Counted from the first letter of the stretch, positions 28,787 through 38,762 are shown. The stretch is 64,000 nt of DNA from Acidobacteriaceae bacterium (GCA_019233755.1 JAFAMD010000043.1:1-64000); one strand, 5' to 3'. Numbers and translations are program-made. Notes: generated from the letters alone by a model not told the origin.

Positions 28787-29419
28787 ATGAGTGAGCAGAC
28801 TTTCAACGAGCCGCGAATCGCCCTGAATCGCATTTACACGCGTGCCGGGGACAGCGGCGAGACCCGCCTTGTAGGCGGCCAGCGCGTCGCGAAAGACGAC
28901 CTCCGGATTGATTCCTACGGCACCGTCGATGAGTTGAATTCGTTCATCGGGCTGGCGCGCTCCACCGCGGAACAACTCTCCTCCGAGGTGCCGCGCTTAA
29001 ATCAGTTTGCCGCCACCTTAAAGCGAATCCAGCATGAGCTGTTCAATCTCGGATCGATTCTGGCGACCCTGCCCGAAGACGTGCATCCCAAGCAGCCGCG
29101 TATCACCAGCGCAGAGATCAGCCGACTGGAACACGAGATAGATCAGGCCAATGAAGAGCTTCCTGCCCTGCGCTCCTTCGTGCTGCCCGGCGGCAGTCGG
29201 CTCGATACCGAACTGCATGTCTGCCGAACCGTGTGCCGGCGGGCGGAGCGGTTGCTGGTCCGCCTGGCGCGGCAACAGAACGCGCCCGCCGAGTCGGTGC
29301 AGTATCTCAATCGATTGAGCGATGCGCTGTTTGTCTGGAGCCGCTGGGTCAACCATGTGCTTGGCGCCGTCGAGACGCTTTGGGAGCCGAATGCCGCGGC
29401 CAGCGGGAGCGCAGACTAG
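28787..29419 (+). CDS. Cob(I)yrinic acid a,c-diamide adenosyltransferase, PduO type
   Basis: IYTRAGDSGETRLVGGQRVAKDDLRIDSYGTVDELNSFIGLARS; VCRRAERLLVRL; start corrected to 28787. Confidence 0.94.
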   Translation: MSEQTFNEPRIALNRIYTRAGDSGETRLVGGQRVAKDDLRIDSYGTVDELNSFIGLARSTAEQLSSEVPRLNQFAATLKRIQHELFNLGSILATLPEDVHPKQPRITSAEISRLEHEIDQANEELPALRSFVLPGGSRLDTELHVCRTVCRRAERLLVRLARQQNAPAESVQYLNRLSDALFVWSRWVNHVLGAVETLWEPNAAASGSAD

Positions 29420-30631
29420 TTGGCCACCCAATCCCCATCAGCCGCAAAAGCATCGGATCACTGGTCGGCATTGACGGCCGGCTTCCTTGGCTGGACGCTT
29501 GACGCCTTCGATTTCTTCCTGGTCATCTTTTGCCTTACAGCCATAGGCAAGGAGTTCCACAAATCCGATGCCGCGGTCAGCGTCTCGATTGCCCTGACCC
29601 TCGCGTTTCGCCCTGTGGGCGCGTTTCTCTTCGGGCTCATGGCAGACCGGTACGGGCGCCGGCTGCCGCTGATGATCGATCTCATTTTCTACTCCGTGGT
29701 GGAGGTCGCCACCGGATTCGCGCCGAACTTCACGACATTTCTCATCCTGCGGGCGCTGTTCGGCATCGGCATGGGCGGTGAGTGGGGCGTTGGGGCGTCC
29801 CTAGCCATGGAAAAGGTGCCGGCGCGCTGGCGCGGTGTGCTTTCCGGGGTCCTGCAACAGGGCTACGCGCTGGGAAACTTGTTGGCCGCTCTTTGCTACC
29901 TGTTCCTCTTCGAGCGTTGGGGCTGGCGTCCGCTGTTTTTCCTTGGAGGCCTGCCGGCGCTGCTGGCACTGTTTGTTCGCTCCCGCGTCAAGGAGTCCGA
30001 AGTCTGGCAGGAATCGCGCGAAACGAGTTGGTCGCAACTGGGGCGCAGCCTCGTCCGGAACTGGAAGCTGTTCCTCTATTTAGTGCTGCTGATGACTGGT
30101 ATGAATCTCGCCTCCCACGGAACGCAGGACATGTACCCCACCTTCCTGCAGCGGTTCTGGCATTTCGGCCCCAAGGAACGCTCCTTGATTTCAGCCATCT
30201 CGATGATCGGAGCCATTGCCGGGGGAATTGTCGTCGGGCTCATTTCAGACCGCATCGGCCGCCGGCGAGCCATTGTTCTGTCGCTAGTCGGCGCGATTCT
30301 GCTCGCGCCGCTGTGGGCCTATGCCCCGCAGGCTGGTCTGCTCATGCTGGGTGCCTTCTTCATTCAGTTCTTTGTGCAAGGGGCCTGGGGCGTCATTCCG
30401 GCGCATCTCAGCGAGCTTTCGCCGAACCAGATCCGCGGCTTCCTGCCCGGCTTCGCATATCAATGCGGTGTGCTGCTGGCCGGGTCTGTCGGCACGCTCG
30501 AAGCCATTTTCGCCGAGCACATGAGCTACGCGACCGCTATGGCCGCGACTGCCGCAAGCGTATTTGCGATCACTGCCGTTCTCGCCGGCCTGGGGAAGGA
30601 GCACCGCGGCCGGGATTTTCGAGTGGTGTAA
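29420..30631 (+). CDS. MFS transporter (sugar/aromatic acid type)
   Basis: GFLGWTLDAFDFFLVIF, LMADRYGRRLPLMID, RALFGIGMGGEWGVGASLAMEKVPARWRG. Confidence 0.92.
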   Translation: MATQSPSAAKASDHWSALTAGFLGWTLDAFDFFLVIFCLTAIGKEFHKSDAAVSVSIALTLAFRPVGAFLFGLMADRYGRRLPLMIDLIFYSVVEVATGFAPNFTTFLILRALFGIGMGGEWGVGASLAMEKVPARWRGVLSGVLQQGYALGNLLAALCYLFLFERWGWRPLFFLGGLPALLALFVRSRVKESEVWQESRETSWSQLGRSLVRNWKLFLYLVLLMTGMNLASHGTQDMYPTFLQRFWHFGPKERSLISAISMIGAIAGGIVVGLISDRIGRRRAIVLSLVGAILLAPLWAYAPQAGLLMLGAFFIQFFVQGAWGVIPAHLSELSPNQIRGFLPGFAYQCGVLLAGSVGTLEAIFAEHMSYATAMAATAASVFAITAVLAGLGKEHRGRDFRVV

Positions 30632-30840
30632 GCCGCGTGAGCGGCTCGCTAGGTTCTTGGCCAGCTTGTCTGAAAACTTCTCCTTTGGGCCAGAGCTCTG
30701 GTGATAGCTTTTGGCCTTCAGCGTTCAGCTATGAGCTCGGTACTGGCCGGCGGATAGGTATCAGAATAGTCCACGCGCCTAGGTAACACCCTTTGGCCAG
30801 ATGGCCTGGAGAGAGAAGAAGAACGATGAAAAAAGCTGAG

Positions 30841-30902
30841 GGCTGACCGCCGACGGCTGACCGCTGAGGGCTGACCGCTGAGGGCTGACCGCCGACGGCT
30901 GA
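30841..30902. repeat. 14-bp tandem repeat, 4 full copies plus a partial
   Basis: GGCTGACCGC(C/T)GA(C/G) units at 30841, 30855, 30869, 30883, then GGCTGA. Confidence 0.92.
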
Positions 30903-30985
30903 AAGGTCTCGGCGGCAAGCGCACAGCGCCCTTGTTGCCCGCTGCACGCGCTCGAAAATCGATTTCAAGTATCCTTGGCCAGCGT

Positions 30986-31576
30986 CTAGATATTGATGCC
31001 GGCCTGCCAGAGAGCAAACCCGAGCGCCTGCCGGAAGTAGAGCCACCGCAGTTGCCGTGGACTCAATGACCCGCTGGCCGGCCGCGGCGAGCCGTAGACT
31101 TGAATATCTTGCGCCTGCAGCAGACGCTTCACCCGGTAGATGTGATAGCCATCGCTGACCACGATGCAGGAGTGCAGGCCCATGCGATGCATCGTCTCTG
31201 CCGCAGCACCCAGGCTCTCCGCCGTCGTGGCGCCCTCCGGGTCGGCAATGATGGCTTCCGAACGAACGCCATGTTCTGTCAGGTACGCGCGGCCAACTTC
31301 ACCTTCCGTGAACTCCGGGTCGCCGCCCGCGCCGCCGGTTGTCATGATGTAAGGAGCAAGCCCCTTCAGGTAGAGCAGGAGCGCGTGGTTCAGGCGGGCC
31401 CTCAACACGGGCGAGGGCTTTCCACGATACTCGGCGGCACCGAGTACAACGATGACGTCTGCCGGCCGGGCTTCGTCTATGGTCGATTGTTTTTCGATCT
31501 GTTCGGCGACGTAGAACAGGTAGCCTAATAGCAGAATCAGGAGCAGGCCAAGGGTGCCTGCCAGTGCGCGCTTCAT
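30986..31576 (-). CDS. YdcF/SanA-like (DUF218) membrane protein
   Basis: ADVIVVLGAAEYRGKPSPVLRARLNHALLLYLKGLAPYIMTTGG; start MKRALAG at 31576. Confidence 0.88.
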   Translation of the reverse strand: MKRALAGTLGLLLILLLGYLFYVAEQIEKQSTIDEARPADVIVVLGAAEYRGKPSPVLRARLNHALLLYLKGLAPYIMTTGGAGGDPEFTEGEVGRAYLTEHGVRSEAIIADPEGATTAESLGAAAETMHRMGLHSCIVVSDGYHIYRVKRLLQAQDIQVYGSPRPASGSLSPRQLRWLYFRQALGFALWQAGINI

Positions 31577-31591
31577 GCAGGTTTCATTTCG

Positions 31592-32407
31592 TTGAAACTT
31601 AGTGTACGCCGATGCGCACTTCGAGATACGGTGCAGCTCACAAGTACAAGAAATTCGCTCTTGCAGAAAATCCGCAAGGCCGCCCAGACCGGCCGTCCGA
31701 CAGAGGAAGGCTGGATCATCGCCGAGGGTCCGCATCTGCTCGCCGAAGCGCTGCGCGGCAAGTGGGCGATTGAAAAGATCTTTGCTACCCCGGAGGCCAT
31801 GGAGCGGCATCGGAAACTGCTGCTGCGTCCCGACGCGGAGATCATTGAAGTATCGGCTCGCGCCTTCGCCTCCACGGCGGAGACCCAAACTGGCCAGGGA
31901 ATCCTCGCCGCCTTGCTACCGCCAACCTGGTCATGGGAAGACATCGCTTCCGGCGAGAGCCTGCTGGTGATACTCGACGGCGTGCAGGATACAGGCAACG
32001 CCGGAACGATTGCCAGATCCGCCGAGGCCTTCGGTGCGACCGGTCTTGTTTTTCTTGAAGGCTGCGCGCGCGTTTCAAACGGCAAGCTGCTGCGAGCCTC
32101 CGCCGGGTCTATTTTCCGGTTACCATTTCTCGAAGGCGTCCCGAGGGCGGATGCGGTGGGGTGGTTGCGTTTGTCGCAGATGAAGATTTTCGGCCTTTCC
32201 GCCGATGGCGGGCTCTCGCTTCTGAACACCGATTTCCGGGGTCGCTGCGCGCTGCTGACCGGCGCTGAGGGAACGGGCCTTTCAGCGGAAATCGCAGCCG
32301 TCGCGCAGGCCGTGACCATTCCAACCGCCACGGTCGAGTCGCTGAATGCGGCCGTCGCCTGTTCCGTTGCCCTGTTTGAAGCCGCGCGGCAGAGAAGGAT
32401 GGTATGA
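31592..32407 (+). CDS. TrmH/SpoU family RNA methyltransferase
   Basis: LVILDGVQDTGNAGTIARSAEAFGATGLVFLEG, LLTGAEGTGLSAE, IPTATVESLNAAVACSVALFE; GTG near 31631 may be the real start. Confidence 0.92.
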   Translation: MKLSVRRCALRDTVQLTSTRNSLLQKIRKAAQTGRPTEEGWIIAEGPHLLAEALRGKWAIEKIFATPEAMERHRKLLLRPDAEIIEVSARAFASTAETQTGQGILAALLPPTWSWEDIASGESLLVILDGVQDTGNAGTIARSAEAFGATGLVFLEGCARVSNGKLLRASAGSIFRLPFLEGVPRADAVGWLRLSQMKIFGLSADGGLSLLNTDFRGRCALLTGAEGTGLSAEIAAVAQAVTIPTATVESLNAAVACSVALFEAARQRRMV

Positions 32408-33771
32408 GCCTGTTTGATGCATCTCCTCTTCCGGCAGAACGGAGCGAAGATCTTGCCGGCCGGCCGCTCGCGGACCGCATGCGGCCGCGAACGTTGGACG
32501 AGTATGTCGGTCAGGAGCACATTCTTGGCCCGGGCAAGCCGCTGCGCGCGCAGATTGAAAGCGGGCACCTGACGTCGCTGATCCTCTGGGGACCTCCGGG
32601 TTCGGGGAAAACCACCCTCGCCTGGCTCATCGCGGAGCGCAGCCGGGCCGATTTTGTTCCTTTCAGCGCCGTGCTGAGCGGTATCAAAGAGATCAAGGCG
32701 GTGATGGCGGATGCCGAGCGCACCCGGCGCCTCGGGCGCAAAACCGTTCTGTTCATTGATGAAATTCACCGCTTCAATAAGGCCCAGCAGGACGCGTTCC
32801 TGCCTTATGTCGAGCGCGGAGATGTCGTACTGATCGGGGCCACAACCGAGAATCCGTCGTTCGAGGTCGTCTCCGCGCTGCTGTCCCGCACCCGGGTTTA
32901 TACCCTCCGTGCGCTCGAGACCGTTGAAATTGTGGGCATCCTGCGGCGTACGCTTGAGACTCCGGTGCGCGGGTTAGGCCAGCGTGGGCTCAAGATTTCC
33001 TCCGAATTGCTCGATGAGATTGCTGTCGGTTCCAGCGGAGACGCGCGGACAGCCCTGAATACCTTGGAAATCGCTGCAGAACTCGCGAAAAACGGAGAAA
33101 TAGACCAGCAATCGGTTGCCGATGCGCTTCAGAGGAAAGTGCTGCTGTACGACAAATCAGGGGAAGAGCACTTCAACCTTATTTCGGCGCTGCACAAATC
33201 CGTTCGATCCAGTGACCCCGATGGGGCGCTCTATTGGCTCGGGCGGATGATGGTGGCCGGGGAAGACCGGCTTTACCTGGCAAGGCGCTTGGTGCGCATG
33301 GCCATTGAAGATATCGGGCTGGCAGATCCACGGGCCGTGGAGCAGGCAATCGCTTGCATGCAAACCGTGCATTTTCTTGGAGTTCCGGAAGGAGATCAGG
33401 CTTTGGCGCAGCTTGCCATCTATCTCGCGATTGCCCCGAAATCCGATGCTGCTTACCGTGCTCTAAACAACGTAAACGAGACGATCGAAAAGACGGTGGC
33501 CGAGCCAGTGCCCCTCCATCTCCGCAACGCTCCCACCAAGCTGATGAAAGAAATGGGGTATTCACGAGGCTACAAACACGCACATAAAGAAAAAGACGCT
33601 GTCACCGATATGCAATGCCTGCCTCCCTCCTTGGCAGGCACTGTTTTTTACGAGCCGACCGATCGGGGACTCGAGCAGAAGATTCGCGAACGGCTGGAGT
33701 GGCTGAGGAAAAAACGAAATCCGGAAAATTACCCGGATTCGCCGAATCAGGAAGCAAATGTGAAAGAGTAG
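32404..33771 (+). CDS. rarA: Replication-associated recombination protein A (RarA/MgsA AAA ATPase)
   Basis: RPRTLDEYVGQEHILGPGKPLR, LWGPPGSGKTTLA, LFIDEIHRFNKAQQDAFLPYVE. Confidence 0.96.
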   Translation: MSLFDASPLPAERSEDLAGRPLADRMRPRTLDEYVGQEHILGPGKPLRAQIESGHLTSLILWGPPGSGKTTLAWLIAERSRADFVPFSAVLSGIKEIKAVMADAERTRRLGRKTVLFIDEIHRFNKAQQDAFLPYVERGDVVLIGATTENPSFEVVSALLSRTRVYTLRALETVEIVGILRRTLETPVRGLGQRGLKISSELLDEIAVGSSGDARTALNTLEIAAELAKNGEIDQQSVADALQRKVLLYDKSGEEHFNLISALHKSVRSSDPDGALYWLGRMMVAGEDRLYLARRLVRMAIEDIGLADPRAVEQAIACMQTVHFLGVPEGDQALAQLAIYLAIAPKSDAAYRALNNVNETIEKTVAEPVPLHLRNAPTKLMKEMGYSRGYKHAHKEKDAVTDMQCLPPSLAGTVFYEPTDRGLEQKIRERLEWLRKKRNPENYPDSPNQEANVKE

Positions 33772-33821
33772 TGCGAAGTTTTACCAGACTGTGTATTCTT
33801 TAAGAAACGGAGTTGTAACTA

Positions 33822-34193
33822 GTGACCGAAACTATGCTGACCGTCAGTAGGCCCTTTGACACTCCGGATGGTGCTGTCACCGAACGGCGGAGGTCCAGCC
33901 GATTCCCCATTGAGCGCGAACTGCGCTACAAAACGCTAAATCATCGGGCTGAGCCGCTCGTTGGAACCGGCAAAACCCTAAACATCAGCAGTTCGGGTGT
34001 GCTGTTCACCACGGAGCATGACCTTCCTGTCGGTACGCGGCTGGAAGTTTCGATCAGTTGGCCTGCCCAGCTCAACGATCGTTGCCTCCTCAATCTGGTG
34101 GCCCGCGGACGAGTGACGCGGAACGCCAAAGGACAATTGGCTCTCCAGATCCAGCAGTACGAATTCAGAACCCAAAGCCGCCCGGGCAAGTAA
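33822..34193 (+). CDS. PilZ domain protein
   Basis: RRRSSRFPIERELRYK...LNISSSGVLFTTEHDLPVGTRLEVSISWP. Confidence 0.85.
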   Translation: MTETMLTVSRPFDTPDGAVTERRRSSRFPIERELRYKTLNHRAEPLVGTGKTLNISSSGVLFTTEHDLPVGTRLEVSISWPAQLNDRCLLNLVARGRVTRNAKGQLALQIQQYEFRTQSRPGK

Positions 34194-34210
34194 CATATCC
34201 CTGCGACGAG

Positions 34211-34231
34211 GAACACTCGAATCGAGTGTTC
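34211..34231. repeat. 21-bp perfect palindrome followed by ATTCGTG direct repeats
   Basis: GAACACTCGA-A-TCGAGTGTTC, then GTTCATTCGT (twice) and GTGCATTCGTG to about 34265. Confidence 0.8.
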
Positions 34232-34310
34232 ATTCGTAGCTATGTTCATTCGTGTGCATTCGTGGCTCCTGAAGGGAGGATATTCTGTATCCTTCCAGGG
34301 AGATCTTGTA

Positions 34311-36644
34311 ATGCTATTCGAAGAACAAATTTCAGAACGCCGTCTGCGCGCAGCGAAAGCCATTGCAAGGATCCTGGCCAGACCCGACGGCGACTTATAC
34401 GGTGATTACAGCATTAAGTCCACCAGCGGAAAGACATACCGCGTGGCGCTGCGAGGAGCAAACCTGTTTGAGAACTTCTGCTCCTGTCCCGACTTCGCCG
34501 TCAACACGCTGGGAACCTGTAAACACATCGAAGCGCTGCTGACGCGGCTGCGGAAGAAATACCGCTCGTCGCTCGATAGGAAACAGTATGAGCGCACTCG
34601 CGCTTCGCTTTCTTTGCATTACGGTGATGAGTTGCAAGTCCGGCTTCGTTTGCCTGCCGCTCCGTCAAAGGCGCTGCTTCGCATTGCGGAGGCGTATTGC
34701 GACAGCGAAGGAGTGCTGAGGCCCAGGCATTTCAAGCATGTCGAGCAGATTCTGGATGAGTTGCGGAGAGTGGACGACAAAGCTGTAGTCTACAGCGACG
34801 TTCTGGAGTTTTTGAATCGGGAGAACGAAAACAGGGAGGGGCTCACCACCGAGCGGAAACTGCTCGCCCGGCTTCAAAGGGGCAGGAATCCGCTGGATGG
34901 CCTCCTGAAAGTGCCGCTGTATCCGTACCAGGCACACGGAGCGATCTTCGCAGCCTGCCGCGGCCGCGTGATTCTGGCCGACGACATGGGCCTGGGGAAG
35001 ACCATTCAAACAATCGCCGCCGCCGAACTGCTGCGCCGCAAACGCGCCATCCAGCGAGTCCTGGTGGTGGCGCCGGCCTCCGTGAAATATCAATGGAAAA
35101 GCGAAATCGAAAAGTTTTCTGATCTTTCGGCACAAGTGATCGACGGGCTGCTGCCGGTGAGGAGAAAGCTTTACGCGGCGCCAGCATTCTTCAATCTCAG
35201 CAGCTATGAGGTTGTGCTGAAAGACATCGAGTACATGCACGCCATGCAACCGGACCTCATCGTTCTGGATGAAGCCCAGCGCATTCGAAATTGGACAACG
35301 GCCACGGCCCGGACCATCAAGCAGCTGAAAAGCCGTTACGTCATTGTGCTGACGGGCACGCCGCTCGAGAACAAGCTCGAAGAGCTCTTTTCGATCGTCG
35401 AGTTCGTCGATGGACGGCGCTTGGGGCCGGCCTTTCGCTTCCTGAAGGAACACCGGATGGAGGATGAGAAGGGAAAGCTGCTCGGCTATCGCGGGCTCGA
35501 CCGCATCCACCAGCAACTGGAACCGATCCTGCTCCGGCGCACGCGCCAGCAAGTGCTCCCCGAACTGCCGGCGCGCACCGACCAGATTTTCCGCGTACCG
35601 ATGACGAAGCAACAGGAGGAACCCTACCTGGAGCAGCGCGATATCCTCGCCCAGCTTCTCCGGAAGTGGGAGCGGCAAGGCTGGCTCTCCGAGATAGATC
35701 TGCGGCGGGTTACGTGCTGCATCCAAAACATGCGAATGCTGTGCAACTCGACATTCCTGTTTGACAAAGAAACACACTATTCGCCGAAGCTGAAGGAGTT
35801 CCGCGAGATCATCCAGGAGTTGGTGACGGCCGAAGATCGCAAGGTAGTCGTTTTCAGCGAGTACGAACGGATGACCTACCTTGCCGGCGAGGAACTCAAA
35901 AAGCTCGGCATCGATTTCGTATCGCTTCACGGACGCGTTCCATCCCGGCAGCGCGGCGGCCTGGTGGAGCGCTTCCGCGACGATGCCACTTGCAAGGTTT
36001 TCCTGTCGACGGATGCCGGCGGCGTAGGATTGAACCTGCAGACAGCCTCCGCTGTGCTGAATTTTGAGCCGCCCTGGAATCCCGCACGCCTGGAGCAGCG
36101 AATTGGCCGGGTGCATCGCCTGGGCCAGGGCCGCCCCGTGCAGGTGATCCACTTTTTAACGGAAGACAGTATCGAAGAGCACGTCTGGGAAACTCTGCGG
36201 CTCAAGAAGTCGCTATTTTCCGGTGTGTTCGACTCCACCGCCAGCGAGATCGATTTCGCGGCATTGAACCGGAAGAGCGTTCTTCAGGAAGTAAAAGAGA
36301 TCTTCTCCGAGCAACCATCGCGTCCCAAGCCGGACGGTCAAGCCATGCCACAGCCGCCCGAGCCCGCGGCCGCAGTTACCGAAGGCGGAGGCCCAACGGT
36401 CTCATCCCAGGCGCATGTTGCCGATGTTCAGCGAGCCGCCGCTGGTCTGGTTGCGGCTGGCGTGCGGTTCCTGGAATCGATCACTTCGATGGCCGTTCAA
36501 AGCTCATCGCAATCCTCCGCTCCAGAGCTGTTTCGAGCGATCATGGGCAGCTTCGCGGCGACGGATCAGGCCACCTCAGAACGAATTGGCCGGGCAGCTG
36601 CAACATTGCTTGCCATGCTTTCGAAACCATCGGGACAGGTATAG
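34311..36644 (+). CDS. SNF2-family DEAD/DEAH helicase with N-terminal SWIM zinc finger
   Basis: NFCSCPDFAVNTLGTCKHIEALL (SWIM), LADDMGLGKTIQTIAAAELL, DEAQ motif, STDAGGVGLNLQTASAVLNFEPPWNPARLEQRIGRVHRLGQ; start reset to MLFEEQ. Confidence 0.93.
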   Translation: MLFEEQISERRLRAAKAIARILARPDGDLYGDYSIKSTSGKTYRVALRGANLFENFCSCPDFAVNTLGTCKHIEALLTRLRKKYRSSLDRKQYERTRASLSLHYGDELQVRLRLPAAPSKALLRIAEAYCDSEGVLRPRHFKHVEQILDELRRVDDKAVVYSDVLEFLNRENENREGLTTERKLLARLQRGRNPLDGLLKVPLYPYQAHGAIFAACRGRVILADDMGLGKTIQTIAAAELLRRKRAIQRVLVVAPASVKYQWKSEIEKFSDLSAQVIDGLLPVRRKLYAAPAFFNLSSYEVVLKDIEYMHAMQPDLIVLDEAQRIRNWTTATARTIKQLKSRYVIVLTGTPLENKLEELFSIVEFVDGRRLGPAFRFLKEHRMEDEKGKLLGYRGLDRIHQQLEPILLRRTRQQVLPELPARTDQIFRVPMTKQQEEPYLEQRDILAQLLRKWERQGWLSEIDLRRVTCCIQNMRMLCNSTFLFDKETHYSPKLKEFREIIQELVTAEDRKVVVFSEYERMTYLAGEELKKLGIDFVSLHGRVPSRQRGGLVERFRDDATCKVFLSTDAGGVGLNLQTASAVLNFEPPWNPARLEQRIGRVHRLGQGRPVQVIHFLTEDSIEEHVWETLRLKKSLFSGVFDSTASEIDFAALNRKSVLQEVKEIFSEQPSRPKPDGQAMPQPPEPAAAVTEGGGPTVSSQAHVADVQRAAAGLVAAGVRFLESITSMAVQSSSQSSAPELFRAIMGSFAATDQATSERIGRAAATLLAMLSKPSGQV

Positions 36645-36790
36645 TGAAAGTGGGTTTCGAGCGGCGTGCGTTCGACTCCGATCGGTGGAACCGATTTAAG
36701 CGAGTCGCTAAGCCGTTGTCCTGAATCAAACAGGAGTAGGCATCAGCCTGCAAATCATTCAAAAAATCTACAGGAGAAGTTTTTCCAACG

Positions 36791-37330
36791 ATGCTTGGAG
36801 TAGGTCATAAGTTTCCCCGATTCTCTTTGCTTTCCACAGTCAGCACTGACAAGAAGGCTGCGTTCAAACAGATCACTGACCAGGATTATTCGGGGAAGTG
36901 GAAAGTATACTTTTTCTGGCCCAAGGATTTTACCTTTGTCTGCCCAACGGAAATCGCCGCTTTCGCGAAGCTGAACAACGAATTCCAGGATCGCGATACG
37001 CAGCTCTTTGGCGGCAGCACGGACTCTGAATATGTGCACCTCGCCTGGCGGGAAAACCACCCGGACCTGACGAACCTGCCCTTCCCGATGCTGGCCGATG
37101 TCAAGCGCGAACTCTGCACGGCGCTGGGCATTCTGGATCCCGTCGAAGGCGTAGCACAGCGCGCGACTTTTGTCGTGGATCCGGATAACGTGATTCGCTT
37201 TGTTTCAGTGAACGATCTGTCGGTAGGCCGCAACCCCAGCGAGGTCCTGCGAGTGGTTGACGCACTGCAGACAGACGAGCTCTGCCCGTGCAACTGGCAG
37301 AAGGGCGAAGAGACGCTCACGGCAGCGTAA
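36791..37330 (+). CDS. Peroxiredoxin (AhpC/TSA family)
   Basis: VYFFWPKDFTFVCPTEIAAFAKLNNEFQDRDTQLFGGSTDSEYVHLAWRENHPDL, C-terminal ELCPCNW. Confidence 0.95.
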   Translation: MLGVGHKFPRFSLLSTVSTDKKAAFKQITDQDYSGKWKVYFFWPKDFTFVCPTEIAAFAKLNNEFQDRDTQLFGGSTDSEYVHLAWRENHPDLTNLPFPMLADVKRELCTALGILDPVEGVAQRATFVVDPDNVIRFVSVNDLSVGRNPSEVLRVVDALQTDELCPCNWQKGEETLTAA

Positions 37331-37335
37331 CGGCA

Positions 37336-37881
37336 ATGGCATTGAGCATTGAGCAACTGCAGGAATCGCTTCCTGCGTACGCCAAAGATCTGAAGCTGAA
37401 TCTGTCCTCCGTCTTGCGGCAGAGTGAATTGACGACTTCGCAGACCTGGGGCGCTGCGGTCGCATCTGCCATGGCTGCGGGCAACATGGCGGTTTACGAA
37501 ACCATCTTCGCCGCCGCGCAGGCGCAACTCAGCCCGGAAGCGCTGGAGGCGGCCAAAGCAGCGGCCGCAATCATGGGCATGAATAACGTCTACTACCGTT
37601 TTCAGCATCTGGTGGAGAACGAGAAATACAAGACGATTCCCGCCCGGCTCCGAATGAATGTCATACGTACGCACGGAACCGATCCCGTAGACTTCGAACT
37701 TTGGTCGCTGGCGGTTTCGGCCGTCAATGGCTGCGGCCAATGCATCGTGGCACATGAGCGCGGAGTGCGCGAAAAAGGCGTCAGCGAGGAAGCGGTTGCG
37801 GCAGTGATCCGCATCGCTTCCGTGATTCATGCCGTCGCGGCGGTAGTTCAGCTAGAAGGAGTCTCCGCAGCGGCTGCCTAG
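37336..37881 (+). CDS. AhpD-like alkylhydroperoxidase (carboxymuconolactone decarboxylase family)
   Basis: FELWSLAVSAVNGCGQCIVAHERGVREKGVSEEAVAAVIRIASVIHAVAAV (CxxC...H). Confidence 0.94.
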   Translation: MALSIEQLQESLPAYAKDLKLNLSSVLRQSELTTSQTWGAAVASAMAAGNMAVYETIFAAAQAQLSPEALEAAKAAAAIMGMNNVYYRFQHLVENEKYKTIPARLRMNVIRTHGTDPVDFELWSLAVSAVNGCGQCIVAHERGVREKGVSEEAVAAVIRIASVIHAVAAVVQLEGVSAAAA

Positions 37882-38762
37882 CTGCGGAGATCCGCAAAAG
37901 CTTCTTCAATTTCGGCCTTCGCTTCCGGCGAAGGCGGAATGAACGGGAGACGCGGCGGGCCGCCGTAGTAGCCGTTCAAATCCATCGCATACTTCAAACC
38001 GGCAATCCCATATTTGCTCGCAATCAACTGCGCCGCCGGAGCGATGCGTTCCTGCCAGTCGTGCCCGGCTTCGTGTTCACGAGTTCGGAACGCCTCCCAA
38101 ATCGTGATACAAGCATAGGGCAGGGGATTGGCAATAGCGAGAATCGCTCCGCTGGCGCCGATACGCAACGCTTCCCAGAAGTTGATGCCCGCACCGGACA
38201 AAGTCTGAAAACCAGGCTTCACCAGGCGCACCACTTCGTTCATCTTCTCCAGATTGCCCGAGCTGTCTTTCATGCCGATAATGTTCGGATGGTGCGAGAG
38301 CTCCGCGATGGTCTGGTCCGGCAGATCGTAGCCGGTGACCTGGGGGATGTTATAGATCAGCACAGGCAGTTTCGAGCGGTCCGCTACTGCGCGAAAGAAG
38401 AGCGCCTGGGTTTCCGGCCGGTGCATCTGCCTGCGGTAATAGAAGGGCGTCAGCACGAGCGCGGCATGATAGCCGAGATCGGCCGCACGGTTGGCATTCT
38501 GGACGGTCTCGTGAACGCTCTCCGCACCAACGCCCGCAATGAGCGTCTTGCCTTCCGCGCTGGCTTCCTTCACCCACGCCATGAGCTGAAAGCGCTCCTC
38601 TACGCTAAGCAGCGGCGTTTCACCCGTGGAACCGCCGACGACGTAACCGCTGAGCCCCACCTGATTCAGCTTTTCGATGTTGTGAAAAACTTTGACCTTG
38701 TAAAGATTGCCTTCGTGGTCAAAGGAGCTGGTGAGTGCGGGGAAGATTCCTTGCAGTTTCAT
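37878..38762 (-). CDS. Dihydrodipicolinate synthase family protein (DapA/NAL superfamily)
   Basis: GIFPALTSSF, YVVGGSTGETPLLSVEER, LPVLIYNIPQVTGYDL, IIGMKDSSGNLEKM. Confidence 0.92.
   Translation of the reverse strand: MKLQGIFPALTSSFDHEGNLYKVKVFHNIEKLNQVGLSGYVVGGSTGETPLLSVEERFQLMAWVKEASAEGKTLIAGVGAESVHETVQNANRAADLGYHAALVLTPFYYRRQMHRPETQALFFRAVADRSKLPVLIYNIPQVTGYDLPDQTIAELSHHPNIIGMKDSSGNLEKMNEVVRLVKPGFQTLSGAGINFWEALRIGASGAILAIANPLPYACITIWEAFRTREHEAGHDWQERIAPAAQLIASKYGIAGLKYAMDLNGYYGGPPRLPFIPPSPEAKAEIEEAFADLRS

Noticed and set aside
30841-30902. Possible CRISPR array
   Set aside because: Units are 14 bp and contiguous with no spacers; no cas genes nearby.
31573-32769. 398-aa antisense ORF spanning trmH-like and rarA genes
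   Set aside because: Crosses two well supported genes on the opposite strand; no domain seen.
34665-36152. 495-aa antisense ORF opposite the SNF2 helicase gene
   Set aside because: The helicase motifs on the + strand are unambiguous; the antisense frame is a codon-bias artefact.
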